A DNA stretch of 45,938 nt from Terriglobia bacterium (GTDB lineage: Bacteria > Acidobacteriota > Terriglobia > Bryobacterales > Bryobacteraceae): positions 1 through 45,938 of the forward strand of contig JAIQFN010000046.1 of assembly GCA_020073265.1 (NCBI GenBank), written 5' to 3'. Within the stretch, counting starts at the first letter, position 1. Every line of letters starts with the position of its first letter. A program made the translations under genes and the position numbers. Below the pieces are notes generated by a model. It ran no database searches and had not been told where the DNA came from. It saw nothing but the letters and a program-made list of their open reading frames with translations. This document shows, in pieces, positions 25,008 through 33,313 of this stretch.

Positions 25008-25979
25008 TCACGGTTTGAGGTGCTGGCGGAACCAATCCAGCGCGAGCTTTTCAGCCTGAGAGCGCGCTTCGCTGTAGATACCGTAGTGTGTGATTCTGGG
25101 TATAACCACCAGATTCTTGGGCCCTCTAGCGAGATGATAAGCTTTGATCCCCTGCTCATTATTGTCGAACAGCTCTTCCTTTTCGGCGACCACGAACTGC
25201 ATCGCGCAATTCGGCGCCATGCCCACTTCGTCCACCGGATGGTAGTCCGTGAAGCGATCCCGAATGGGTGCGCCACGCAGATTCCCGATCACCTGAGCGA
25301 GCGGCGGCGGAATCCCCAATTCGCCGCGGGCGCGCCGAGTGGCTTCTTCGTACATCAGATTCTTGTTCTCCGGTGTCGGGTCCATGGGCCGGGTGCGGCC
25401 GTCCATATAGCCGACCTGGCTGTGAATGGCTTTCACTCGCGGGTCGCGCTCGGCCGCGTAGACCACCAGGCCGCCGGAAAAGCTGCTGCCCCATAGTCCG
25501 ATGCGAGTGGTGTCGCACTGCGGCTCGGCTTGAAGCCAGTGCAGCGCATTCAGCCAGTCCGCGGTTTGGTCCAAAGGGTCCACCACTTCCCGAACTTCCT
25601 GGACTTCCGCGGTGAAGCGGTGGTTGGGGCGCTGCGCGGGCGCCGGGTCAGTCAAAATGACGCGCGAGTCGCTCTCGCCCCAGCCTCGATAGTCGAACGC
25701 CACTACCAGGTATCCGGCCTTGGCGAAGGCCACTGCCTCCGGCCGCAGCGCCGGCACGCTGCCACCCCAGCCATGCGCCATCAGGATGGTCGGCAGTTTC
25801 CCTTGTGCGGACACAGGAGCGAACACCTCGGCGTGCATGCGGGTGCCCGCGCTCCAGATATCGGCTACCCGGTACGTGATTTCGGCCGGAGGCGAGAACG
25901 GCGCACCGGCTTGCTGAGCGTAACTGCTACAAACGATCGCCGCGCCGAAAATGATCTCTACTGTCGCTCTGAGTCTCAT
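25008..25979 (-). CDS. secreted alpha/beta hydrolase
   Basis: Protein of 323 residues from ATG 25979, which begins a signal peptide ending near SSYAQQ. The fold is a dienelactone-hydrolase or peptidase-S9-like alpha/beta hydrolase: AHGWGGS is the oxyanion region, LWGSSFSGGLV is the nucleophile elbow with the catalytic serine, and ITHYGIYSE carries the catalytic histidine. The start codon overlaps the stop of the remnant reading frame upstream (ATGA), so the gene was probably the second of a tandem pair. An upstream frame to 26147 is open but lies in the remnant. Substrate unknown. Confidence 0.85.
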   Translation of the reverse strand: MRLRATVEIIFGAAIVCSSYAQQAGAPFSPPAEITYRVADIWSAGTRMHAEVFAPVSAQGKLPTILMAHGWGGSVPALRPEAVAFAKAGYLVVAFDYRGWGESDSRVILTDPAPAQRPNHRFTAEVQEVREVVDPLDQTADWLNALHWLQAEPQCDTTRIGLWGSSFSGGLVVYAAERDPRVKAIHSQVGYMDGRTRPMDPTPENKNLMYEEATRRARGELGIPPPLAQVIGNLRGAPIRDRFTDYHPVDEVGMAPNCAMQFVVAEKEELFDNNEQGIKAYHLARGPKNLVVIPRITHYGIYSEARSQAEKLALDWFRQHLKP

Positions 25980-26131
25980 TTGAGGTATTTCACAAACCAA
26001 TCTGCGGCGGCGTTGGAGCTGCGCGCGAATGCCTCGCCGATATACATCTCGAAGTGCGTGATCCCCGGCACTTCGATGTAGTCCCAGGGTCCCGTTTTTT
26101 TCATACGCAGCTGCGAGCGATTCTCGTAGGA
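25976..26131 (-). pseudogene. 3' remnant of a second alpha/beta hydrolase gene
   Basis: Read on the minus strand, this segment encodes about 51 residues ending VPGITHFEMYIGEAF, then AADWFVKYLK and a stop. It aligns with the C-terminus of the next hydrolase (VIPRITHYGIYSEA, then ALDWFRQHLK), sharing the active-site ITH and the terminal DWF-x3-LK. The rest of the gene, including the nucleophile, is missing: upstream the frame soon meets a stop and then the end of the carboxylase gene. Its stop overlaps the start of the intact hydrolase. I read it as the tail left by a deletion in a duplicated hydrolase. A real 50-residue peptide is less likely. Confidence 0.6.
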
Positions 26132-26208
26132 CATATATACTACACAAGCTCGCAATGCGCCAGCGGAAATTTGTGCTGTTCGAGCATGTTTACTTCAACT
26201 CAACAAGC

Positions 26209-29200
26209 TCACCACGCGTCGATGAACGGCCGGCGTTTTCCCGCGGCCGGCGCCGGAGCGGGCAGTGATTTCAACGCGCGCAGGATACACTCCCGGGTTT
26301 GAGCGGGATCGATGACGTCATCGAACTCCAGGAATGACGCGACGTTCAACGCCTTGCCGGTCTCGTAATATTTCGCCACCAGCTTCTCGTAGAATTCCTG
26401 GCGCTCTTTGGGATCCTGGATGGCCTCGAGCTCCTTGCGGTAGCCGAGTTTCACCGCGCCCTCCAAGCCCATTCCGCCGAACTCGCCGGTGGGCCACGAC
26501 ACATTCAGCAACGGCGCGTGGAAGCAGCCGCCCGCCATGGCTTGAGCGCCCAAGCCGTAGCCTTTGCGCAACACCACCATCAGGTACGGAACGGTCAGGC
26601 TGGCGCCGGTGACGAACATGCGCGAGGTGTGCCGCACCTGCGCCTTCTTCTCGATGTCCGGTCCCACCATGAAGCCCGGCGTGTCGCACAGCGACAGGAT
26701 GGGAATGCCGAAGGCGTCGCAGAGCTGCATGTGGCGCGCGGCCTTGTCGGCGCCTTCCGGATCGATGGCGCCCGCCAGGTGCTTCGGGTTGTTGGCAATC
26801 AGGCCGAGCGGCCGTCCCTCGACGCGGATGAACGCGGTGATCATGCCGATTCCAAATGTGGGCCGCAGTTCCAGCACCGATCCGGTATCGGCCAGGGTGT
26901 CGATGACGCGGCGGACATCGTAGACGCGCAGCCGGTTCTCGGGAATGGCCTGGCGCAGCAGCCTCTGGTCGGCCGCTTCCCAACTCGCGAGCGGCCCCTG
27001 AAAGTACGACAGGTATTTTTTCGCGGCGGCCACCGCTTCGGCTTCGTCCGCCACCGCGACATCCACTACGCCATTGGCGGTCTGCATGTCGATGGGGCCG
27101 ACCTCTTCCGGTTTTACGACGCCGAGTCCTCCGCCTTCGATCATGGCCGGGCCAGCCATTCCGATGCTGGAATTTTCGGTCGCGATGATAACATCGCAGC
27201 AACCCAGCAGCGAGGCATTGCCGGCGAAGCAGCGCCCGGACACAACGCCGACCAGCGGCACCAGCCCGCTGAGCTTCGCGAAACTGAAAAAGGTCGGGAC
27301 GTCCAGGTGTGCGCCGGCCAGCGCGTCTGTGTCGCCCGGCCGTCCGCCGCCGCCTTCGGCAAACAGGACCAGCGGCAGCCGCCACTGCTCGGCGATCCGC
27401 AGCAGCCGGTCCGTCTTCTTGTGGTTGAGGCTGCCTTGCGTTCCGGCCAGCACGGTGTAGTCGTAGGACATCACCATGGCGCGCGCGCGAGCCTGGTCGA
27501 ACAGCGCGCCATTGATGGTGCCGATGCAAGCCACCAGGCCGTCGGCCGGAGTGTTGCGCATCAGGTCCTCGAGCGACCGCCGCTTGCGTTGCGCGGCGAT
27601 GGCCAGCGATCCATACTCGCTGAAGCTGCCGGGGTCGCAAAGATCGGCGATATTCTCGCGAGCCGTCCGCTGACCCGTCTTGCGGCGGCGAGCGACGGCA
27701 TCGGGACGCCGCTCGTCCAGGCCGATCGAATGGCGCTCGATCGTTTCGGCCAGGTCCGGCCGGATGTGATCCAGACCGGCCTGCTGTTCCACTTCCAGCG
27801 CGCCAGAGGCGACTTCGGCTTCTTCGAGAAAGACCAAAGGATGGCCGTCGAAGACCACTTCGCCCTTGGCCACGTTGACCAGCCGGACGAAGCCGCTGCG
27901 GTCGGCCTTCACGATGTGCTCCATCTTCATCGCTTCGAGCACGGCGACCTGCTGGCCCTGGCGAACCGCGTCGCCTTCGGCTACGTCGACGCTTACCACG
28001 GTGCCCTGCATGTGGGCCGCGATCGGCGCGGTGTTCGGAGGACCCTCGTTCAGGGCCGCTTTTCTCTGCACGGGTTCCGCGACGCCCGTGGCGCCGGCGA
28101 AAAACTTCTTCTGATGGGAGCCGGCCGCGGCGGCGGTCAAATCCGCGATGCGATCGTCGACAAAGCGCGTGTCAATCTGCTGCGCGCGAAAATCCGGATG
28201 CTGCAGCACGTGCTGCAAGAACGGGATATTGGTCGCCACGCCTTCGACGCGAAATTCGCACAGCGCCCGGTACGCGCGGGTAACTGCGTCCGCAAAAGCG
28301 GGCGAGGGCGAATAGCCGATCAGCTTGGCCAACAAAGAATCGAAGCTCGGATTGGTGCTGTAGCCCGCGTAGCCAAAGCTGTCGACCCGAATGCCGGGGC
28401 CGGATGGCGGTTCGAACGCGGTCAGCGTCCCGGCGGTGGGCCGGGCGCGCCCGCTCGCATCCATGGTTTCCAGATTGATGCGCAGCTCCATCGCGAAGCC
28501 ACGCCGGAATTCGATGTCTGCTTGATGCAATTCGAGCTCCGCCAGCGAGCAACCGCGCGCGAGCTGGAGCTGTGTCTTGACCAGATCGATGCCGGTCAGC
28601 TCTTCGGTTATGGTGTGCTCCACCTGCAGGCGCGGATTGGCTTCCAGGAAAGCGAAGCCGCCCTCGTATACCAGAAACTCGAAGGTGCCCGCGTTGTTGT
28701 AGCACGCTTCCTGCGCCAGCCGGAGAGCCGCGCTGGTCAGCTTGCCGCGCACGTTCTTCGAGAGCCCCGGGCTGGGTGCGATTTCGATAATTTTCTGGTG
28801 CTGGCGCTGAATACTGCAATCCCGCTCGCCCAGATGCGTAACGGCCTTGCCGTCGCCGATGATCTGAATCTCGATGTGCCGGGCCTGGGTGGCGAGCTGC
28901 TCGACGTACAGGTCGGCGTTGCCGAACGCCTTGAGCGCCTCCGAGCGGCAGCGCGCAAAGGCCGGCTCGATTTCTTCCAGGCTCGACACGGCCCGCATGC
29001 CGCGGCCGCCACCGCCGGCGATGGCTTTGATCATGATGGCGCCGCCGTCGCCCAGCGACTCGAGAAAAGCCTTGGCTTCCTCAACGCTGGTTGGAAAATT
29101 GGTGCCCGCCAAGAGCGGGACGCCACAACGCGCGGCGAGCGCTCGTGCCTGCGCCTTATCGCCGAACAGCTCCAGGATCTCCGGCCGAGGTCCGACAAAA

Positions 29201-29502
29201 GCGAGGCCCACCTGCGCACAACGCCTCGCAAACCCGGCGTTCTCGCTCAAGAAACCGTAGCCGGGGTGAATAGCATCGCACCCGGAGTCGCGCGCTACCT
29301 TCAGGATCTGCTCGCTATCCAGATAGGCGGCCGGGCCGATGCCGTCCAGCGGCCGCGCCTCGTCGGCCTTGCGGACGTGCAGCGAGAGCGCGTCGTCTTC
29401 CGAGAAAATCGCCACCGTGCGGATCCCCAGCTCCGCGGCCGCGCGCGCGATCCGGACCGCAATTTCGCCGCGATTGGCGATCAGCAGTGTCGAGACTTGC
29501 AT
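26209..29502 (-). CDS. single-chain biotin-dependent acyl-CoA carboxylase
   Basis: Protein of 1097 residues holding all three parts of an acyl-CoA carboxylase in one chain. Residues about 1-450 are biotin carboxylase (LLIANRGEIAVRIARAA, ATP-grasp glycine loop GGGGRGMRA). A biotinyl domain has EAMKMEH with the biotinylated lysine at K526. From about 600 to the end is the carboxyltransferase with both halves (N-half around RENIADLCDPGSFSEYG, C-half with GMGLEGAVKLGYRKEL). This order matches long-chain acyl-CoA carboxylases known in some actinobacteria. The product would be a malonyl- or methylmalonyl-type CoA. The acyl-CoA ligase gene 13 bases upstream probably supplies the thioester. Confidence 0.93.
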   Translation of the reverse strand: MQVSTLLIANRGEIAVRIARAAAELGIRTVAIFSEDDALSLHVRKADEARPLDGIGPAAYLDSEQILKVARDSGCDAIHPGYGFLSENAGFARRCAQVGLAFVGPRPEILELFGDKAQARALAARCGVPLLAGTNFPTSVEEAKAFLESLGDGGAIMIKAIAGGGGRGMRAVSSLEEIEPAFARCRSEALKAFGNADLYVEQLATQARHIEIQIIGDGKAVTHLGERDCSIQRQHQKIIEIAPSPGLSKNVRGKLTSAALRLAQEACYNNAGTFEFLVYEGGFAFLEANPRLQVEHTITEELTGIDLVKTQLQLARGCSLAELELHQADIEFRRGFAMELRINLETMDASGRARPTAGTLTAFEPPSGPGIRVDSFGYAGYSTNPSFDSLLAKLIGYSPSPAFADAVTRAYRALCEFRVEGVATNIPFLQHVLQHPDFRAQQIDTRFVDDRIADLTAAAAGSHQKKFFAGATGVAEPVQRKAALNEGPPNTAPIAAHMQGTVVSVDVAEGDAVRQGQQVAVLEAMKMEHIVKADRSGFVRLVNVAKGEVVFDGHPLVFLEEAEVASGALEVEQQAGLDHIRPDLAETIERHSIGLDERRPDAVARRRKTGQRTARENIADLCDPGSFSEYGSLAIAAQRKRRSLEDLMRNTPADGLVACIGTINGALFDQARARAMVMSYDYTVLAGTQGSLNHKKTDRLLRIAEQWRLPLVLFAEGGGGRPGDTDALAGAHLDVPTFFSFAKLSGLVPLVGVVSGRCFAGNASLLGCCDVIIATENSSIGMAGPAMIEGGGLGVVKPEEVGPIDMQTANGVVDVAVADEAEAVAAAKKYLSYFQGPLASWEAADQRLLRQAIPENRLRVYDVRRVIDTLADTGSVLELRPTFGIGMITAFIRVEGRPLGLIANNPKHLAGAIDPEGADKAARHMQLCDAFGIPILSLCDTPGFMVGPDIEKKAQVRHTSRMFVTGASLTVPYLMVVLRKGYGLGAQAMAGGCFHAPLLNVSWPTGEFGGMGLEGAVKLGYRKELEAIQDPKERQEFYEKLVAKYYETGKALNVASFLEFDDVIDPAQTRECILRALKSLPAPAPAAGKRRPFIDAW

Positions 29503-29515
29503 GCTGCTTCCACGC

Positions 29516-31222
29516 TCAGGCCTGCCCGAGCAGCCTGGCGAGGTCTCCCTTCTTCACCTTGCCGGTGGTGGTGAGCGGCAGCTCGTCGACAAAGTGGATC
29601 TCCGGGACTTTGTAGATCGCCATGTTCTTGCGGCACCACGTTTGAATCTCAGCCTCCGTGATGGTCGATCGCTGGTCCGGCGCGATTCGAACGAAGGCCA
29701 CCGGCGTCTCGCCCCGCGCGCTGTCCTGCCGCCCGATCACTCCGGAACCGGTCACCGCGGGATGCTGTCCGAGCAGCCCCTCGATCTCGGCCGGAAAGAC
29801 GCTCATGCCGTTCACCTTCAGCATCTCCTTGCGGCGTCCGAGGAAATGCAGGTAGCCGCGCTGGTCGATCACGCCGATGTCGCCGGTGTGCAGCCATCCG
29901 TTTTTCAACGCCTGCACGGTCTCTTCCGGCTTGTTCCAATAGCCCTTCAGAATCGACGGAGAGCGCACGCAGATCTCGCCCTCCCGGCCGAGCGGCTGAA
30001 TCTCGCCAGTCTCGAAGCTGCAGATCTTGAACTCGGTGCCGGGCATCGGCAGTCCGACGAACACCGGTTGCGAATTGAGATCCATATCATCATTCTGCAT
30101 GCCGGCGGTGAACGTGTCGCAGGTATGCGTTTCGGTCATGCCCCAGGCCGACTCGATCAGCGTCGTCCCGGTGAGCGCTTGCCAGCGCCGCCGGTATTCC
30201 ACGTTTAGCTTCTTGACGAAGGAAGACACGGTGACGCGCCGCAGCGAGCTGAAGTCGCATTTTGCGGCGTCCGGATGATCCATCACCTCCACCGCGTTAT
30301 CCACCAGCATTCCGGCGATGGTCACTCGATGCCGCTGGATGGCCGCCAGCCACGCCGCCGGATCCCAACGCGCCAGCAAAACGCACGTGGTCCCCGAAAA
30401 GATGTTGAAGATCAGCGCTATGTCCTCGCCGGCGATCCAGAAGACCGGGTGGAAGCACAGGCTCACGTCCCGCGGTTTCATCAGACCGATGGTGCAGGTC
30501 GTCGCCGCCGTATAGATCATGTCGCGTTGCGTGTGTACGCAGCCTTTCGGCATTCCGGTTGTGCCGCCGGTGTAGTTCAGGGCCGCGACATCGTCGAGCG
30601 AAACCTCCGGCGCCGGATATTCCCGCGGAGCGGATTCGAGCGCGGGAATCAAATCGATCGCGTCTCCGCCAGTGAGCTTGGCCTGGCGAATCGAACCGGG
30701 AACCGGAATGGACGGCTCCGAGGGCAGGGCATCGGCGTAGCTGGTGAACAGCACCAGGCGCAGCTTGGTTCGCGGCTGCACCGAACGGACCAGATTCAAC
30801 AACTGATCCTGGGCCAGGATCGCGACCGCGCCCGAGTCGTTCAGTTCATACAGCAGCTCGTGCTCCTGGAACATGGGGTTCACCGGAACGTGCACGCAAC
30901 CGAGCTTCAGGATTCCGAAAAAAGCGATCACAAACTGCGGGCAGTTGGGGAGGAAGACGGCCACGCGATCGCGCCTCTGAACACCATGCTGTGCGAGCAG
31001 CGCCGCGAAACGATTGCTCTGCTCTTCGAGCTGCCGATAGGTGAGTTCCGCGCCGTAAAAAACGTAGGCCGGTTTGTCCGGCTGGCGGCGGGACCATGCG
31101 CGCAAATAGTCAGTGAGCGGCGTTTCGCCGAACGGGTACACGGGCTGCGGCGGCACGGATTCTGGCCAGTTCGCCGCCCAGAGTTTGTGTAGCTCCCGTA
31201 TATAGGCGTTTTCGCCGCTCAT
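29516..31222 (-). CDS. AMP-dependent acyl-CoA synthetase
   Basis: Enzyme of 568 residues of the ANL superfamily, which activates a carboxylic acid with ATP and joins it to CoA. The AMP-binding loop YTGGTTGMPKG is at about 216-226. ESAWGMTETHTCD, the TGDIGVIDQRGYLHFLGRRKEM hinge and the C-terminal TTTGKVKK lysine are all present. Length and motifs fit medium- or long-chain fatty acid ligases; the exact acid cannot be told. It lies directly upstream of the carboxylase and very likely shares its promoter. Confidence 0.92.
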   Translation of the reverse strand: MSGENAYIRELHKLWAANWPESVPPQPVYPFGETPLTDYLRAWSRRQPDKPAYVFYGAELTYRQLEEQSNRFAALLAQHGVQRRDRVAVFLPNCPQFVIAFFGILKLGCVHVPVNPMFQEHELLYELNDSGAVAILAQDQLLNLVRSVQPRTKLRLVLFTSYADALPSEPSIPVPGSIRQAKLTGGDAIDLIPALESAPREYPAPEVSLDDVAALNYTGGTTGMPKGCVHTQRDMIYTAATTCTIGLMKPRDVSLCFHPVFWIAGEDIALIFNIFSGTTCVLLARWDPAAWLAAIQRHRVTIAGMLVDNAVEVMDHPDAAKCDFSSLRRVTVSSFVKKLNVEYRRRWQALTGTTLIESAWGMTETHTCDTFTAGMQNDDMDLNSQPVFVGLPMPGTEFKICSFETGEIQPLGREGEICVRSPSILKGYWNKPEETVQALKNGWLHTGDIGVIDQRGYLHFLGRRKEMLKVNGMSVFPAEIEGLLGQHPAVTGSGVIGRQDSARGETPVAFVRIAPDQRSTITEAEIQTWCRKNMAIYKVPEIHFVDELPLTTTGKVKKGDLARLLGQA

Positions 31223-31310
31223 CGTCGCCCGGTTCGCTTCCCATCTTAAGGGAAGACGTAAGCGAGCGACGGAGGGCTGGCGCGACGCAGCGCTAACGCG
31301 AGCAGGACGG

Positions 31311-32111
31311 CTAGAACGACAGCGTCAGCGTGGCTTCCACCTGGTTCCGCTGCATGTGCGTGGCCGGCGTGTCAAAAATCGGACTTACCCAGCGCGTGTA
31401 GCGGACCTCGGGAATGACGCGGATGCCGAACGGATCGATGAACTGCGCGCCCGCGCCGCCCAGAAAACCTCGAGCATTGCGGTGTGCGGGCTGCGCCGCG
31501 GTGTTGTTGCAACAAGTCACTGTGCCGGCATTGTCGGTCGACGAGAGGGAAGTGCTGACCTTGCGCACGTCGCGCCAGGCGCCGCCACCCTCCACAAACC
31601 AGCGGGCGCCCGGCGTATGCCGTCCCTTGCCGTAAAAACGCAGTGCAATCGGAATGTCCAGCAGGCGGGTTCGCGTGTTCTCGTCGGTGCTGGTCGTCGT
31701 GGTGGTAGTGCTGCTCACGCCGTTGATGAATGTGGTGGTGTCCGTCGTCAGGGTGGTGCTCAAATCGTAGCCCATCCGCCTCAAATATCCGCCGATGGCC
31801 ACCGCGAAGTGATCGGTGATAGCGACCTGAGCCGTGACCCCATAGCCGATTCGTGATGACGCGTCTGTCGAAGTGGCGTCAGCGGTTACATTGGTTGCGG
31901 AGTTCGGCTTGGTGGTCGTAGTGTTCGTGCCGCCGCTGATTTGGTTTAGTCCCAAAACCGAGAGCGTGACGCCCACCGAAAAACGCCGGACGAAGTTGCC
32001 CTCGTTGTTCTGCCCCTTCTGGCTGGACGACGAGGAAGCAGCGGTCGGGCTTTGAGCCGGGAGAAGGCCGGCACTGCAAATCACGGCAAGGACGCAAGCT
32101 CTAAGTTGCAT
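31311..32111 (-). CDS. outer-membrane beta-barrel family protein
   Basis: Protein of 266 residues with a signal peptide ending at LLPAQ, a serine-rich spacer, then alternating strands typical of an eight-stranded barrel (RFSVGVTLSVLGLNQ, YGVTAQVAITDHFAVAIGGYLRRMGYDL, PEVRYTRWVS) ending in a terminal aromatic (VEATLTLSF), the usual signal for barrel assembly. Threonine-rich loops lie between strands. No enzymatic motif. The function is unknown; such small barrels are often structural or adhesion proteins. Divergent from the next barrel gene. Confidence 0.82.
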   Translation of the reverse strand: MQLRACVLAVICSAGLLPAQSPTAASSSSSQKGQNNEGNFVRRFSVGVTLSVLGLNQISGGTNTTTTKPNSATNVTADATSTDASSRIGYGVTAQVAITDHFAVAIGGYLRRMGYDLSTTLTTDTTTFINGVSSTTTTTTSTDENTRTRLLDIPIALRFYGKGRHTPGARWFVEGGGAWRDVRKVSTSLSSTDNAGTVTCCNNTAAQPAHRNARGFLGGAGAQFIDPFGIRVIPEVRYTRWVSPIFDTPATHMQRNQVEATLTLSF

Positions 32112-32356
32112 ATTCGGTCGATCTGTGGAAAATTGGGACGACGGATGCCTCGTCGACGGTTACAAAATACTTTTGCGAACTCGACCATCGTAGCACGAGG
32201 AGCTCCGAGGAGTGTATCAACTCCCGATGCCCCAAGACAGCGATTCGGGCACGCTCTGGAGGGATGTAAAGTTGCGTAAAGCTTGGTGCTCCGTGCGTAC
32301 CCATGTTCCTTGGTGGTCACGTCTACGAGCAGAAACAATTCTGGGGACGATACGAA
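32112..32356. other. divergent intergenic region between two barrel genes
   Basis: About 245 bases that must carry the promoters of both barrel genes. I could not find a convincing promoter pair. Small open frames here on both strands have no recognisable product. A GGGGA ribosome site lies just before the plus-strand gene. Confidence 0.35.
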
Positions 32357-33313
32357 ATGAGTTGTGAAAACTATCTTGTGAAGAACCGCCGGGCGCTTTC
32401 GGCGTGCATCGCAATCGCGGCGCTGGCCTGGCTGCAGCTACCGTTGAGCGGGCAGCCAAAGGAGCCACAGGAGCCGGCAGCGCCCGCGGCGTCTTCCCAA
32501 ACACCGGCGCCCGCAACACCCGCGCCGGCCGCCACCAAGCCTGCGCCGGCCGCTTCCTCCAGTACGGAGGAGTCCACCGGCTTATACGGACCTTGGTCTG
32601 TCGAGGCGGTCTACTGGATGCCATCCACGCATCCGGACCTGCGCGGGGGGGCAGCCGCGACGGATTTTAGCGACCTCGATTATCCGAAGGCGACCAAGTA
32701 TTCCCCTGGTCTGAAAGTGAGCTTCCCGGTATCCAGGACGGGCATGCTCAACGTCTCCGGCTTCTTGCTGAGGGGTACCGGGAGCATCGCGAACTCGCAG
32801 AACGTCGCGGTGTTCGGCACGGGGTACATTCCAGGAGACTTCATCAACACCAGATACACCATCGAAAACGTCAGGATTTCGCTCGAAGACCTCTTCTATC
32901 CGTTTCCGCACAAACAGGGACAGAAGTTTCGCACCAAGACGCTGTGGGAAGTTCAATACGTGAACATGAAGAGCAACTTCAACGCAGCGACGGTGGACAG
33001 TTCCGGCAACCCGCTCGCCGTCACAGCTACAGGGTCGCGCATGGTTATCTATCCGACCTTCGGTATGGCAGCCGAATACAATACTTCGCGACATTTCCGC
33101 TTCAGCGTGGAAGGTTCCGGCTTTGGCCTCCCGCACCACTCCACCATCTGGGATGCGGGCGCCTCGCTCGGCTACCACCACGGCCGGTTTGAGCTGACGG
33201 TGGGAGAAAAAATATTTCACTTCTCCACCTCGGCGCAGAAGGACCAATATTACAAGGCGACTCTGTGGGGCCCCTATGTGGCGCTGCGCTGGTACGGAGG
33301 GAAAACTCTCTAA
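32357..33313 (+). CDS. outer-membrane barrel-like protein with proline-alanine linker
   Basis: Protein of 318 residues from ATG 32357; a GGGGA site lies about nine bases before it, and an ATG 18 codons upstream would spoil the signal peptide. The signal peptide (ALSACIAIAALAWLQLP) is followed by a 50-residue linker rich in proline, alanine and threonine. Then come about 240 residues of alternating strands with periodic aromatic residues, ending ATLWGPYVALRWYGGKTL. It looks like a periplasm-spanning linker attached to an outer-membrane barrel. Family not recognised. The end overlaps the convergent M28 gene by four bases. Confidence 0.75.
   Translation: MSCENYLVKNRRALSACIAIAALAWLQLPLSGQPKEPQEPAAPAASSQTPAPATPAPAATKPAPAASSSTEESTGLYGPWSVEAVYWMPSTHPDLRGGAAATDFSDLDYPKATKYSPGLKVSFPVSRTGMLNVSGFLLRGTGSIANSQNVAVFGTGYIPGDFINTRYTIENVRISLEDLFYPFPHKQGQKFRTKTLWEVQYVNMKSNFNAATVDSSGNPLAVTATGSRMVIYPTFGMAAEYNTSRHFRFSVEGSGFGLPHHSTIWDAGASLGYHHGRFELTVGEKIFHFSTSAQKDQYYKATLWGPYVALRWYGGKTL

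Noticed and set aside
26518-29574. Open frame of 1018 residues on the plus strand
   Set aside because: Antisense shadow of the acyl-CoA carboxylase, caused by high-GC codon bias; no recognisable domain, rich in His, Arg and Asp as such shadows are.
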